Shown: positions 8,310 to 15,399 of the stretch, piece after piece | Layout of the letters: every line of letters begins with the position of its first letter | How positions within the stretch are numbered: position 1 is the first letter of the stretch | Assembly (NCBI GenBank): GCA_022424925.1 | Contig: JAKMGM010000107.1 | Location: forward strand, 1 to 26,499 | Reading direction: 5' to 3' | DNA length: 26,499 bases | From: Candidatus Poseidoniaceae archaeon | Lineage (GTDB): Archaea; Thermoplasmatota; Poseidoniia; Poseidoniales; Poseidoniaceae | Program-made: the position numbers and the translations under genes | Notes under the pieces: generated by a model | What the model was told of the DNA's origin: nothing | Seen by the model: only the letters and a program-made list of their open reading frames with translations | The model's database searches: none

Positions 8310-8684
8310 TCACAGGTCCACTTCTTCCGGTATATCACCAAGTACAACAGCTGAATCGAGGTGGTCGCCCAAATCTTCTACTGAAGCGTGTTCAACGACA
8401 TTGAGTAGAGAATGATTCGATTTTTGGGCTTCTGGTTCAAACAGTTCAGCAATTTCCACAGCCCCTACATCGTAATCCGCAGGTGCATCAGCGATGTGTT
8501 CCTGTTCGGCGCGTTGGTCTTCACCCGCAAGTTCAGATGTGACCTGATCAATAACGGTCTGTTGACGTTCTGCGTGCTCTTTTCGCATCTGCTCTTCGAG
8601 GGGGTCTGTATACGCGTCAACAGGATGAGAGTCTGCGGCCGGAGACCGAGAAAATGCTCGCTTGAATCGTTCGAACAGTCCCAT
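8310..8684 (-). CDS. small acidic cytosolic hypothetical protein
   Basis: The 124-residue product begins with a short basic amphipathic helix (MGLFERFKRAFSRS), which could touch membrane or nucleic acid. The rest is acidic and probably disordered or helical, rich in Glu, Asp and Gln (for example EEQMRKEHAERQQTVIDQV). I recognise no family. ATG 8684 is preferred over the in-frame TTG 8690. It is divergent from the exonuclease gene across 90 bp; the PKD lipoprotein gene lies 75 bp downstream in the same orientation. Confidence 0.66.
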   Translation of the reverse strand: MGLFERFKRAFSRSPAADSHPVDAYTDPLEEQMRKEHAERQQTVIDQVTSELAGEDQRAEQEHIADAPADYDVGAVEIAELFEPEAQKSNHSLLNVVEHASVEDLGDHLDSAVVLGDIPEEVDL

Positions 8685-8774
8685 GCTCAACCGTGGAGGA
8701 GGACGCGTAAGTGCTTTGCTGTTGCTTGAGAAAGCAGCGAGATGTTCAAGGGGGGTCAGCGTTGTTGGTTGAGT

Positions 8775-9599
8775 ATGGCCTCGAATATCCTCGACGGTGA
8801 GCGCGTGCTCGCCTTTGATTTGGAGACCACAGGAATTTCAACTTCTTCGGACCGAATTGTCCAAATTGCTCTCATCGGGGCAGCACCTGATGGGGAAGCA
8901 ATCCACTATGAGCGAATCATCAACCCCGGTAGGCCGATACCTTACGGGGCAAGCAACGTCCACGGTATTTACGACAGCGATGTACGCGGCAAAGGAAGAT
9001 TTGCTTCAATTGTGGATGAAGTGGCAGAACTCATTGATGGGGCGGTCATCGTCGGCCATAATGTTCGGAAATTCGACCTTGAAATGCTTGAAGGAGAGTT
9101 CCTAAGGCTCGGCAAGCGAATGCCACGACCAAAAGCCGTCATGGACACCTATGAGTTGGTGCGTCGCCTCAGGCTTCCTCGGCCGCACAAGCTCGGTGCT
9201 TTGTGTTCGCGTTTTGGCATCTCTTTGGAAAACGCACACACTGCTGCCGCTGATGCTGCTGCTTCGCTGTTGCTGTTCTGGCGTTTATCTGTCGACCACG
9301 CACCTTCGTTTCGACACTCACTGGAAGAACTAGAACGATGGGCCGTTCACGGTAAAATTTCGACAGATGCAAGTCAGTTAGGGCGTGGCCTAGGCGACTT
9401 AGAACCACTCGACCAAATCGGTAAAATCCGTAAAGACGGTGAACAATTGATCTTAGCATTTGGCCGTCACAAGGGCAGGGATATTGCTGAAATTCAAACC
9501 GAAGACCCGCGCTATATCCACTGGCTCCTCTCAGCGAAAGGCATTGAAGATGAGGCGGCCCGTGATGCGGTTCAAGAATACCTGAACTCAGATGATTGA
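8775..9599 (+). CDS. DnaQ-like DEDDh 3'-5' exonuclease with ExoX-like C-terminal domain
   Basis: This 274-residue protein has an RNase T/DnaQ exonuclease domain at about residues 1-180. Exo I is AFDLETTG with Asp15 and Glu17; Exo II is GHNVRKFDLE with Asp101; Exo III is HTAAAD with His155 and Asp160. These are the four metal ligands and general base of the DEDDh class. A linker of about 45 residues leads to a second domain at about 222-270 (LAFGRHKGRDIAEI, then DPRYIHWLL), which matches the small ExoX-type C-terminal domain. The likely role is proofreading or repair exonuclease on single-stranded ends. I chose ATG 8775 because the protein starts cleanly before the first strand; ATG 8742 is an in-frame alternative adding 11 residues. 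It converges with the SMR pump gene. Confidence 0.9.
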   Translation: MASNILDGERVLAFDLETTGISTSSDRIVQIALIGAAPDGEAIHYERIINPGRPIPYGASNVHGIYDSDVRGKGRFASIVDEVAELIDGAVIVGHNVRKFDLEMLEGEFLRLGKRMPRPKAVMDTYELVRRLRLPRPHKLGALCSRFGISLENAHTAAADAAASLLLFWRLSVDHAPSFRHSLEELERWAVHGKISTDASQLGRGLGDLEPLDQIGKIRKDGEQLILAFGRHKGRDIAEIQTEDPRYIHWLLSAKGIEDEAARDAVQEYLNSDD

Positions 9600-9605
9600 A
9601 TGAAA

Positions 9606-9657
9606 GCAATCGAATACGATTGCACGGAATCCCGGCATGCATGTAGTAACACATGCA
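9606..9657. terminator. two adjacent perfect hairpins between convergent genes
   Basis: Hairpin 1 is GCAATCG-AATA-CGATTGC (9606-9623), a 7-bp stem with a 4-nt loop. Hairpin 2 is TGCATGT-AGTAAC-ACATGCA (9638-9657), a 7-bp stem with a 6-nt loop. Both lie in the 85 bp between the ends of the exonuclease and SMR genes, so they could end transcription from both sides or protect 3' ends. There is no long U-run, so a classical intrinsic terminator is not supported. Confidence 0.4.
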
Positions 9658-9684
9658 CCGCAGAATCTCACTCGGCACGGATTA

Positions 9685-10017
9685 TTATTCAATCGATGCA
9701 TCGCTGTACAGGCGAAGAACAGCAACGCCGAGCACGATTAGCCCCATGCCAATGATCGCGGCTGCATCAAGACGCTGGTCGAAGAAAAGTACCGAAATAA
9801 GGGCAATACCAGCGACGCCAACGCCAGACCAGACCGCATAGGCCACGCCTATGGGAATCGTATCAAGCGTAAGCGAGAGAAAATAACCTGCTACGAGATA
9901 ACCAACAATGACAACAAGTGAGGGGACAAGTTTCGTGAAACCCTCGCTGGATTTGAGCGACGAGGTCGCTATCACTTCAGAAACAATTGCACATCCGAGC
10001 AAGACCCATCTGTTCAT
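9685..10017 (-). CDS. small multidrug resistance (SMR/EmrE family) transporter
   Basis: At 110 residues with four membrane helices, this has the exact size of EmrE. Key residues fall at EmrE numbering: Glu14 in SEVIATSSL (the proton/drug-coupling carboxylate), Tyr40, Tyr60 and Trp63 in GVAYAVWSGVG. Family members form dual-topology or paired dimers that exchange protons for cationic drugs, quaternary amines or guanidinium. Only one SMR gene is present here, which suggests a homodimer. A TATA-like sequence embedded in an inverted repeat lies 28 bp before the ATG, so transcription may be regulated. Substrate is unknown; guanidinium export or polyamine-like transport are alternatives to drug efflux. 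Confidence 0.93.
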   Translation of the reverse strand: MNRWVLLGCAIVSEVIATSSLKSSEGFTKLVPSLVVIVGYLVAGYFLSLTLDTIPIGVAYAVWSGVGVAGIALISVLFFDQRLDAAAIIGMGLIVLGVAVLRLYSDASIE

Positions 10018-10032
10018 GGCTCACAATTGTAA

Positions 10033-10056
10033 CTCCCCCAATTTATCATTTGGGAG
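10033..10056 (-). promoter_or_regulatory. inverted repeat overlapping the TATA box of the SMR gene
   Basis: Arms CCCAA (10037-10041) and TTGGG (10050-10054) flank an AT-rich centre that reads ATGATAAA on the minus strand. CTCCC and GGGAG outside extend the symmetry. The centre is about 28 bp upstream of the SMR ATG, where an archaeal TATA box would lie. A repressor bound here would block TBP. This is inferred from symmetry and position only. Confidence 0.4.
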
Positions 10057-10140
10057 AGCGTGAACGGAATGGGGGGTTTTGAGCGGTTGCGTATCGATTC
10101 CAAAATGCATTCTGGATGGAGCCTCGTAAGGTGTATTACC

Positions 10141-10509
10141 TCAACGGATTTTCGAACACGATGAAGGGATTAAAAACAAATCAAGTAACCACCATAGACC
10201 TAACCCTTGGAATGTTATGAGAGACACAAGCCAAACGCCGATGCCACGTCCCATATACAGGTGGTGAACGCCGAAGAATCCTAGGAAAAACCACAGTACA
10301 TACGACAAAAGTATGCTTGGCTGGCGGCCATAATTGCCAACCACCATCATTGGTTGACCAGCCATTTGCTGATGCATCATTTGCTGTCCTGCCATAGGTT
10401 GGTGATATTGGGGGTTGAACTGTGCTTGAGGTTGTTGGCCTTGCATGTTGCCACCTGTTGTTCCTTTGGGTATTACCGTATTGGTTTGAGAACTTTCTAG
10501 GATTCCCAT
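10141..10509 (-). CDS. TM2-domain membrane protein with Gln/Met-rich N-terminus
   Basis: This 122-residue protein has a low-complexity N-terminal half rich in Gln, Met, Pro and His (GQQPQAQFNPQYHQPMAGQQ, with MAGQ-type units repeated). A TM2 domain follows from about residue 66 with two membrane helices: the LLSYVLWFFLGFFGVHHLYM block with conserved G, F, G, H, Y, and then WWLLDLFLIP. TM2 proteins are widespread and mostly of unknown function. ATG 10509 is the longest start; ATG 10446, preceded by GGTGG 5 nt upstream, would remove 21 residues and has a better ribosome site. The last six residues (SCSKIR) differ from the usual ends of the family. Confidence 0.85.
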   Translation of the reverse strand: MGILESSQTNTVIPKGTTGGNMQGQQPQAQFNPQYHQPMAGQQMMHQQMAGQPMMVVGNYGRQPSILLSYVLWFFLGFFGVHHLYMGRGIGVWLVSLITFQGLGLWWLLDLFLIPSSCSKIR

Positions 10510-10563
10510 TTGGTAAAACCGAACAGTGGATTATGCATTGTCCCTCTTATCAAAAGAAGGAGA

Positions 10564-10788
10564 TTAGAGTTTTAACTCGCTCACAAGTTCTTCACTGACC
10601 TTCCAAAGACGGTCTTGAACAGCCTGGTCATGTGCGAGAGGATTTGGTGAAGGATATGGCCATCCGCCACGAACGCCGTCGCTGTGTTTGAGACCGGTTT
10701 GTGCATGATAAGCGCCGTGGTGATTCATTGCTTCATCGGAAAGATCAACGTTTTGCAGGCTCTGATCAATCCGGAGAGAACGGGGCAT
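10564..10788 (-). CDS. small hypothetical protein
   Basis: This 74-residue soluble protein begins MPRSLRIDQSLQ, has a His/Gly/Pro-rich middle (NHHGAYHAQTG, GGWPYPSPNP) and ends in a predicted helix (QDRLWKVSEELVSELKL). I recognise no family. ATG 10788 is preferred because GATATAC on the minus strand lies about 25 bp upstream in the position of a TATA box, giving a leaderless start. A TTG at 10857 would add 23 residues. A T-rich tract follows the stop and may end transcription. The 204 bp upstream (10789-10992) hold no other recognisable feature. Confidence 0.6.
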   Translation of the reverse strand: MPRSLRIDQSLQNVDLSDEAMNHHGAYHAQTGLKHSDGVRGGWPYPSPNPLAHDQAVQDRLWKVSEELVSELKL

Positions 10789-10992
10789 ATTTCGCCGGTT
10801 GAAAGCAAGTATATCATCTTCACAAAGTTTGGAAATGGTAAACCTGTTTAAGCTCAAGAAAGATGAGGTTGTACCAGCTCAATGTTGTTTTCAAAAATCA
10901 TCGAACTGGTATAGCGGATGTATGCTACGTATGTTGAAATGAGATGATAAACCAGCGATGCGGTTCATATGAAACTCTAGCAACCAGTGGCT

Positions 10993-11967
10993 TCAATCGG
11001 TCAAACTTAGGCTTCGCACATGCTGCGCTTTCATGAGTTTGGAAAAGACAGGTGGAATCAGAGCCAGCCAAAACATTCCATAGTAACCAAAGGGGAGTTT
11101 TGGGGCTTCGTTGTGCACGCCCAAGCGCTCGTACCGCGTACTGGATTTGAGATGGTGTGAAGGGTGAAGTGGGAGTTCCATCAATGTCCAACGAGAAAGT
11201 AAGTGGCGACTCTCCCATGCGTGAGTTGCGTTTGCGCGTTCGTTTTCACCGCGACGCAAGCCGTGATGTTGGATGTAATTGACAAATTCAAGCAGATATA
11301 TGGCAACGAAAGCCTGGCCCAAAAAAGCAATCAAAAAGGGCCAACCGAGGAACATCAACCCCACCAACCAGGCGCTTTCGAGAAGAAGAGAGTTTCTCGT
11401 GTCAACAGGTCGAGCTCGATAGGCACCGCGAATTTGACGCGGAATAGTTTGGAGGATGTGTGCATAGATGCTGCGACCCCAAGGAGAGGATGTCGGATCA
11501 ACCTCTCGCCCCCAGTGCCGATGGTGTGTGTGGTTATGCTCGGTAGTGAAGTGAAGATAGCACACTGAAAACAAAGACATGCGAGACATCCACCAGCTGG
11601 GTGAATTCGGTCGGCGGTGGCCGAGTTCATGTGCTGACACAATGCCAGAGGCACCGTTGCTTAGGCCGGCTGAAAGGATGCCACCAACCACAGGGAAGGT
11701 CAATCCGTCGAGTGATATGCGCCAAAGCAGCATTCCCAAAACAACCGGCACAAAGACGGCATGGGCGTGGACGATGAGGTTGTGTGCGCGCCCTTCCTGA
11801 AGCACATTCGTGTCCGAAGATGTTCCAAGAGCCACTTCCAAGAGAGGGTAAATCCCCAACAAAATGACCAGCGGCAGGGCCATCCACCACCCGCCAATAT
11901 ACAGCACGAAAAGCGTGACTGCTGGGGTCACGAGACCCCAAAGGTGCGGCAACCACCTATGCTCCAT
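10993..11967 (-). CDS. AlkB-like membrane non-heme di-iron hydroxylase
   Basis: This 324-residue integral membrane protein carries all the histidine boxes of the alkane monooxygenase/xylene monooxygenase group. These are HELGHRR (about 113-119), EHNHTHHRHWG (about 143-153), NYIQHHGL (about 230-237) and LHPSHH (about 267-272). The C-terminal APKLPFGYYGM and ALIPP also match AlkB. Six membrane helices fit the fold. The group uses two irons and O2, with electrons from rubredoxin or a ferredoxin-like partner, to hydroxylate terminal methyl groups. No rubredoxin gene lies in this window. It is shorter than typical AlkB (about 400 residues), mainly at the N-terminus. The substrate could be an alkane, fatty acyl chain or isoprenoid. 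ATG 11967 is preferred over GTG 11970. TTTACAT lies 29 bp upstream. Confidence 0.9.
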   Translation of the reverse strand: MEHRWLPHLWGLVTPAVTLFVLYIGGWWMALPLVILLGIYPLLEVALGTSSDTNVLQEGRAHNLIVHAHAVFVPVVLGMLLWRISLDGLTFPVVGGILSAGLSNGASGIVSAHELGHRRPNSPSWWMSRMSLFSVCYLHFTTEHNHTHHRHWGREVDPTSSPWGRSIYAHILQTIPRQIRGAYRARPVDTRNSLLLESAWLVGLMFLGWPFLIAFLGQAFVAIYLLEFVNYIQHHGLRRGENERANATHAWESRHLLSRWTLMELPLHPSHHLKSSTRYERLGVHNEAPKLPFGYYGMFWLALIPPVFSKLMKAQHVRSLSLTD

Positions 11968-11990
11968 CACAGCATAAGCCGCAGGGCTAC

Positions 11991-12000
11991 CATGTAAAGG
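11991..12000 (-). promoter_or_regulatory. possible TATA box of the AlkB-like gene
   Basis: CCTTTACATG on the minus strand is centred about 29 bp before ATG 11967, a spacing that fits a leaderless archaeal mRNA. The match is weak. Confidence 0.35.
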
Positions 12001-12191
12001 CTGGCTTCACTTCACAGAATGAACGGAGCAAAGAAGGAGTTAGGCGTGAGATAGATGCTTGCCCCTCAACGTTCGTTCAGCCACGCGGCTCTCTTGCAGG
12101 CATCAGTAACGCTGAAGCGTGTTTACTACCTCTATGGATTCACCCATTCAGTGAAAAAACCATACAAACTCGTCGCGTATGGGCATTAAAC

Positions 12192-12199
12192 TTATTATT
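12192..12199 (+). promoter_or_regulatory. TATA box of the nine-TM protein gene
   Basis: TTATTATT is centred 26 bp upstream of ATG 12221, in an AT-rich island (12186-12212). An A-rich stretch just before it may serve as BRE. The spacing predicts a transcript starting at or next to the ATG, that is, a leaderless mRNA. Confidence 0.6.
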
Positions 12200-12220
12200 C
12201 CAATAAAATAATTTGACTGT

Positions 12221-13228
12221 ATGTCTCTGATATTCAGCCGCATCAAGTCTAGCCCCGCAGAAGCACTGCTCATACTTACATCTCTTGTCACATTGGTGTA
12301 TTCGCTCAATTTTATGTTTGCAGCTTCATGCTACGTAACGGGAGGGGCTGATGGTTGCTTCACCATACTCAGCAACAATACAACTTCCGCAGACGCTGCA
12401 TGGGGCCAAGGAGCACCTGAATTTGCCTTCAATGGTTTGCTGATGTTCGGCGTGTTGATGTCGACCTTGTTGATTCTCAATGAAGGAGCCAAAGGAAAAT
12501 GGACAGTTATGCTACCAGTATTGGTTGGTTTCATTGTAGGAAGCCTCGTTCTCTGGACCATGTGGGAAGACAACGGTTCCAGTGAAGCGCCCAAATTCAT
12601 TACCCCAGTCATCACGCTCGTGTACGGCGCAGCCTACTATTTCTTGATGAGTGAGGACGAGGTGAACGATGGCATGGATGAATTCAAACTGGGCATCGGT
12701 GTCAAAGACCCTCTGGCCATCGCAGGACTCGGTTTTGTTATCTTGACCGGTTTGTTCTACGTGGTTCGACAAATCCTCAATCCAGAAACCGTAATTGAAG
12801 CGGTTAACGCTGGTGCCCTTGCCGATGGTCTTGGTGCACCTTCGAAGGTCACTGTGGGCTTCTCAGGGGCTCTCTTGCTGACCTATGTCTTGTGGGCGGT
12901 TATCCTACTCATCAAGGGAGCGAAAGGGATGTGGCCGGTGGCACACCCACCTCTGTTTGCCTTCTTAGCGGTGACAATTGCAAATTACTTTGCATTTGTA
13001 TTCGGCCCTGTTAGAGCGTTTACCGAATCAAATCAAATGGATGCTATGGCCGGTCCAATGACCATGCTCGTGTTCCTTTTCGTCTACTTCCGATTGCGCA
13101 ATGAAGGCATAGAAGACGGCATGACCATGGGCGGCGAAGAGATGAGTGCAAACGCCTTTGACATGATGTTCACCGTGACCACCATTGCCATTTGCGCCGT
13201 CTTCTTCGCAGTAAACATGCTTGGTTGA
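12221..13228 (+). CDS. nine-TM membrane protein made of two 4-TM repeats
   Basis: This 335-residue protein has likely helices at about 14-34, 68-86, 95-114, 126-142, 163-184, 212-231, 240-262, 277-292 and 313-334. The first eight form two related halves. GAKGKW (89-94) matches GAKGMW (233-238). A block with P-x-x-T-LV, Tyr, Leu, Glu and a final DGM (129-152) matches another at 279-301, with an offset of about 150. The first extracellular loop has Cys37 and Cys46, which could form a disulfide. I do not recognise a family; a transporter, channel or sensor is possible, and no catalytic motif is visible. It is a monocistronic plus-strand gene with its own TATA box; both neighbours are on the other strand. 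Confidence 0.88.
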   Translation: MSLIFSRIKSSPAEALLILTSLVTLVYSLNFMFAASCYVTGGADGCFTILSNNTTSADAAWGQGAPEFAFNGLLMFGVLMSTLLILNEGAKGKWTVMLPVLVGFIVGSLVLWTMWEDNGSSEAPKFITPVITLVYGAAYYFLMSEDEVNDGMDEFKLGIGVKDPLAIAGLGFVILTGLFYVVRQILNPETVIEAVNAGALADGLGAPSKVTVGFSGALLLTYVLWAVILLIKGAKGMWPVAHPPLFAFLAVTIANYFAFVFGPVRAFTESNQMDAMAGPMTMLVFLFVYFRLRNEGIEDGMTMGGEEMSANAFDMMFTVTTIAICAVFFAVNMLG

Positions 13229-13240
13229 AGTCCAATATCT

Positions 13241-13266
13241 TCAATCAACCTCGATTGATGATTTTA
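13241..13266 (+). terminator. possible terminator of the nine-TM protein gene
   Basis: A 6-bp hairpin TCAATC-AACCTC-GATTGA (13241-13258) is followed by TGATTTTA. It lies 13 bp after the stop codon. The U-run is short, so this is tentative. Confidence 0.3.
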
Positions 13267-13335
13267 GGGTCGTATGTCCGGCCATTGGTGACCACTCGAA
13301 TTGAAAGGGTGTGCAAACGGTAGCCATGTGTCATT

Positions 13336-14514
13336 TCATGTTCGAATATACTCGACGCCATCCGGCAGAGGCGTCCACGGCAAGACATCACACCAATGTC
13401 CAACACGCCATGCCCGTGATTGCGTCATTACAGAGCCCAAAAACAGTGCACCTTGGTGACCGGAAGCCAACACTTCATCGAGGGCTTCCTTGCCCCGATT
13501 ATCGAAACGAGCTGATTGACGGACGCCCGTAGGCATTGCTCGACCGTTTGTATCGGCGGGTTCACACAATTCCAAAACAGCAGAACCTGTGTTTGAATCG
13601 TAATCGTGCAAAAGAACAACAGCATCGGAAAAGTCGCTCTTGTGCAGAGTCCCGTTCTCAGCCCTCCAATTCCACCAATGAGGACACCAGGCTTTCCAGT
13701 CGCAAAAGCCCCCACATGAAGCGTCCCCTATGGTCGGCTCCATTGGCAGTGGCGTAGGTACTGTCGCTTGCCACGCAGCATAGGCCTTTTCGAGCACATT
13801 TTCACCGTGTGCAGCCCACTTGGAGGCATTCTGAGTGTACCAGCCTTCAGTTCGAACTTCAGGCGCACTGGGGTTGTTAGCAAGCAATATATCGCGGTAC
13901 ATTCGAAGTTGACGGTTGACATCGGTTTTGAGTTCAGTTTCAGGTGTTCGACCGGTCTTCAAGTCAGCGACCAGCCAGCCGACAAGCTCTCCCTCGTCGT
14001 TCACATCACCCATCAACAGGTCGAGTCGCCCCATCAGGCGGCCGTCGGAAGTTTTCAGCTCACCTTCAACTGCAATAGCGAGTTTTTGGATTCGGCGCCA
14101 TAAAGCGCCAGTGATTCGTTCCTGCTCAAGACTGCGGACACCAACATGGTCGAGAAGCATCATCACCGCACCGCGTTGATTTCGAACGGCTTCCTTCCAC
14201 TTGTCTTCCTTCCACTGCGGCCGACGTGGTGTGGCATGGAAAATCGCTTTTTCTTCCTCCCATCGGGTTTTCAGTACCCGTTCAGCAAACGATGAGAACC
14301 AGCCACTTTCTGCATCTTTAATGTGCGATATATCATGAAGCAACAAATCCTCAACTGAAGCGTGAACGGCCGTTCCCAACGAGGCTGCCATACCTGCTTT
14401 ACGAGGTAGGCCCTGCCTGCTTAACCAGTACATTCGTGGACACGTTTCGTACCTGTTCCACGCGGAAGGAGAAAGCATGTGCGGGCGCGTTTCTGAAACT
14501 TTGCCCCGCGTCAT
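13336..14514 (-). CDS. PD-(D/E)XK nuclease with Fe-S cysteines (RecB/Cas4-like)
   Basis: This 392-residue protein opens with the RecB-family nuclease signature: SPSAWNRYETCPRMYW with Cys25, then GTAVHASVE with His51. The nuclease core has GRLDLL with Asp165, VADLKTG with Asp184 and Lys186, and QLRMY as the QxxxY motif. Three further cysteines (267, 271 and 277, in CGGFCDWKAWC) complete with Cys25 the four-Cys 4Fe-4S cluster known from Cas4, AddB and Dna2. About 115 residues follow without a family I recognise. The likely role is end resection or repair on single-stranded DNA. No CRISPR array or cas gene is nearby, so Cas4 function is not supported. It is divergent from the PAC2 gene. ATG 14514 has GAGGT directly in front. 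Confidence 0.88.
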   Translation of the reverse strand: MTRGKVSETRPHMLSPSAWNRYETCPRMYWLSRQGLPRKAGMAASLGTAVHASVEDLLLHDISHIKDAESGWFSSFAERVLKTRWEEEKAIFHATPRRPQWKEDKWKEAVRNQRGAVMMLLDHVGVRSLEQERITGALWRRIQKLAIAVEGELKTSDGRLMGRLDLLMGDVNDEGELVGWLVADLKTGRTPETELKTDVNRQLRMYRDILLANNPSAPEVRTEGWYTQNASKWAAHGENVLEKAYAAWQATVPTPLPMEPTIGDASCGGFCDWKAWCPHWWNWRAENGTLHKSDFSDAVVLLHDYDSNTGSAVLELCEPADTNGRAMPTGVRQSARFDNRGKEALDEVLASGHQGALFLGSVMTQSRAWRVGHWCDVLPWTPLPDGVEYIRT

Positions 14515-14573
14515 ACCTCGCCGTTGGGTTCAATCAACATCAATCCACCGCCGCCTACATTTCATGCAAAGTG

Positions 14574-14581
14574 TTGTATCC
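14574..14581 (+). promoter_or_regulatory. possible TATA box of the PAC2 gene
   Basis: TTGTATCC is centred about 24 bp upstream of ATG 14602. Its spacing supports a start there or at ATG 14596 rather than at the upstream in-frame codons. Confidence 0.35.
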
Positions 14582-14601
14582 TAAGCGGTACAGGCATGCA
14601 C

Positions 14602-15399
14602 ATGGAACGCCCGAGTGTTCGCTTGAATACCAAGATAGAGACTGAGAACGCAATGGTTGTCGCATGTTTCCCGAGCATCGGCATGGTTTCAAGCGTTGTA
14701 GCGCACTTTCTCATTGACCACCTCGATTTAGAATTTGTTGGAGCGGTGGTAGACCCCCGACTCCCGGTCATTACACTGGTGCAAGAAGGAGAGCCGTTAC
14801 CGGTTATACGAGCCTATGCTGGAAAACCTCAGTGCACAATCGAAGGGTGTGACCAAGTCATTCTTTTGATGAGCGAACTTGTCATTCCCGAACCCTTGGT
14901 GAACGATATCGTTTGGGCTATGTTTGAATGGTCACGGGAGAACAAAATTGTTCACGCTGTGGTTATCGACGCATTCGCCAAACAGGGCATGAAGGGGAAT
15001 CTAAACGGTGCAGAGCCTACTATTGAATACGAAGACACTGAAGGAATCGATGTCGTAGGAATCGGTGCAAATGAAAAAGTTCGTGAGATGTTGAAATCAA
15101 TGGATATTACGCTACTAAACCAAGGTGTCATCAAAGGCATTAACGCTGCTATACTCAGTGAAGCGCGCCGACGTGGACTCGATCTGATGTCGATTATGGT
15201 GGAGGCTGACCCGCGCTGGCCTGATGCCCGGGCAGCAGCAACACTGATTGAAACGCTCAACAAGGTCTTGCCTGCAATTGATTTACCCCACGAACCGTTG
15301 CTTGAGGAAGCTGAATTCCTCGAAAGCCAAATCAAATCAATGATGGAAGGCGCTGAAACGAAAAATGAAGTTTCAACCAGCAATTCAATGTACGGATGA
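14602..15399 (+). CDS. PAC2-family proteasome assembly chaperone-like protein
   Basis: This 265-residue protein has the PAC2 (DUF75) fold pattern. The N-terminal strand VVACFPSIGMVSSVVAHFLI and EFVGAVVDPRLP are followed by the central VVGIGANEKV and then LLNQGVIKGINAAILSEARR. The last part, SIMVEADPRWPDARAAATLI, ends in an extended helix. Archaeal PbaA/PbaB and eukaryotic PAC2 belong here; some archaeal members bind the proteasome or help its assembly, others have unknown roles. It is cytosolic. ATG 14602 or 14596 is the likely start; translation could in principle begin at 14524, but that adds an unlikely Pro-rich leader. Its last 15 bp overlap the 3' end of the convergent membrane protein gene. 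Confidence 0.9.
   Translation: MERPSVRLNTKIETENAMVVACFPSIGMVSSVVAHFLIDHLDLEFVGAVVDPRLPVITLVQEGEPLPVIRAYAGKPQCTIEGCDQVILLMSELVIPEPLVNDIVWAMFEWSRENKIVHAVVIDAFAKQGMKGNLNGAEPTIEYEDTEGIDVVGIGANEKVREMLKSMDITLLNQGVIKGINAAILSEARRRGLDLMSIMVEADPRWPDARAAATLIETLNKVLPAIDLPHEPLLEEAEFLESQIKSMMEGAETKNEVSTSNSMYG

Noticed and set aside
9169..9678. 169-codon minus-strand open frame
   Set aside because: Antisense to the exonuclease, which has all catalytic motifs; the minus product is Cys/His/Arg-rich shadow sequence without family features.
11203..11956. Several open frames inside the AlkB-like gene
   Set aside because: They overlap a gene with full AlkB histidine boxes and show no domain of their own.
13336..14514. 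Cas4 of a CRISPR system
   Set aside because: No direct-repeat array and no other cas gene occur in the window; the motif set is shared by many RecB-family repair nucleases.
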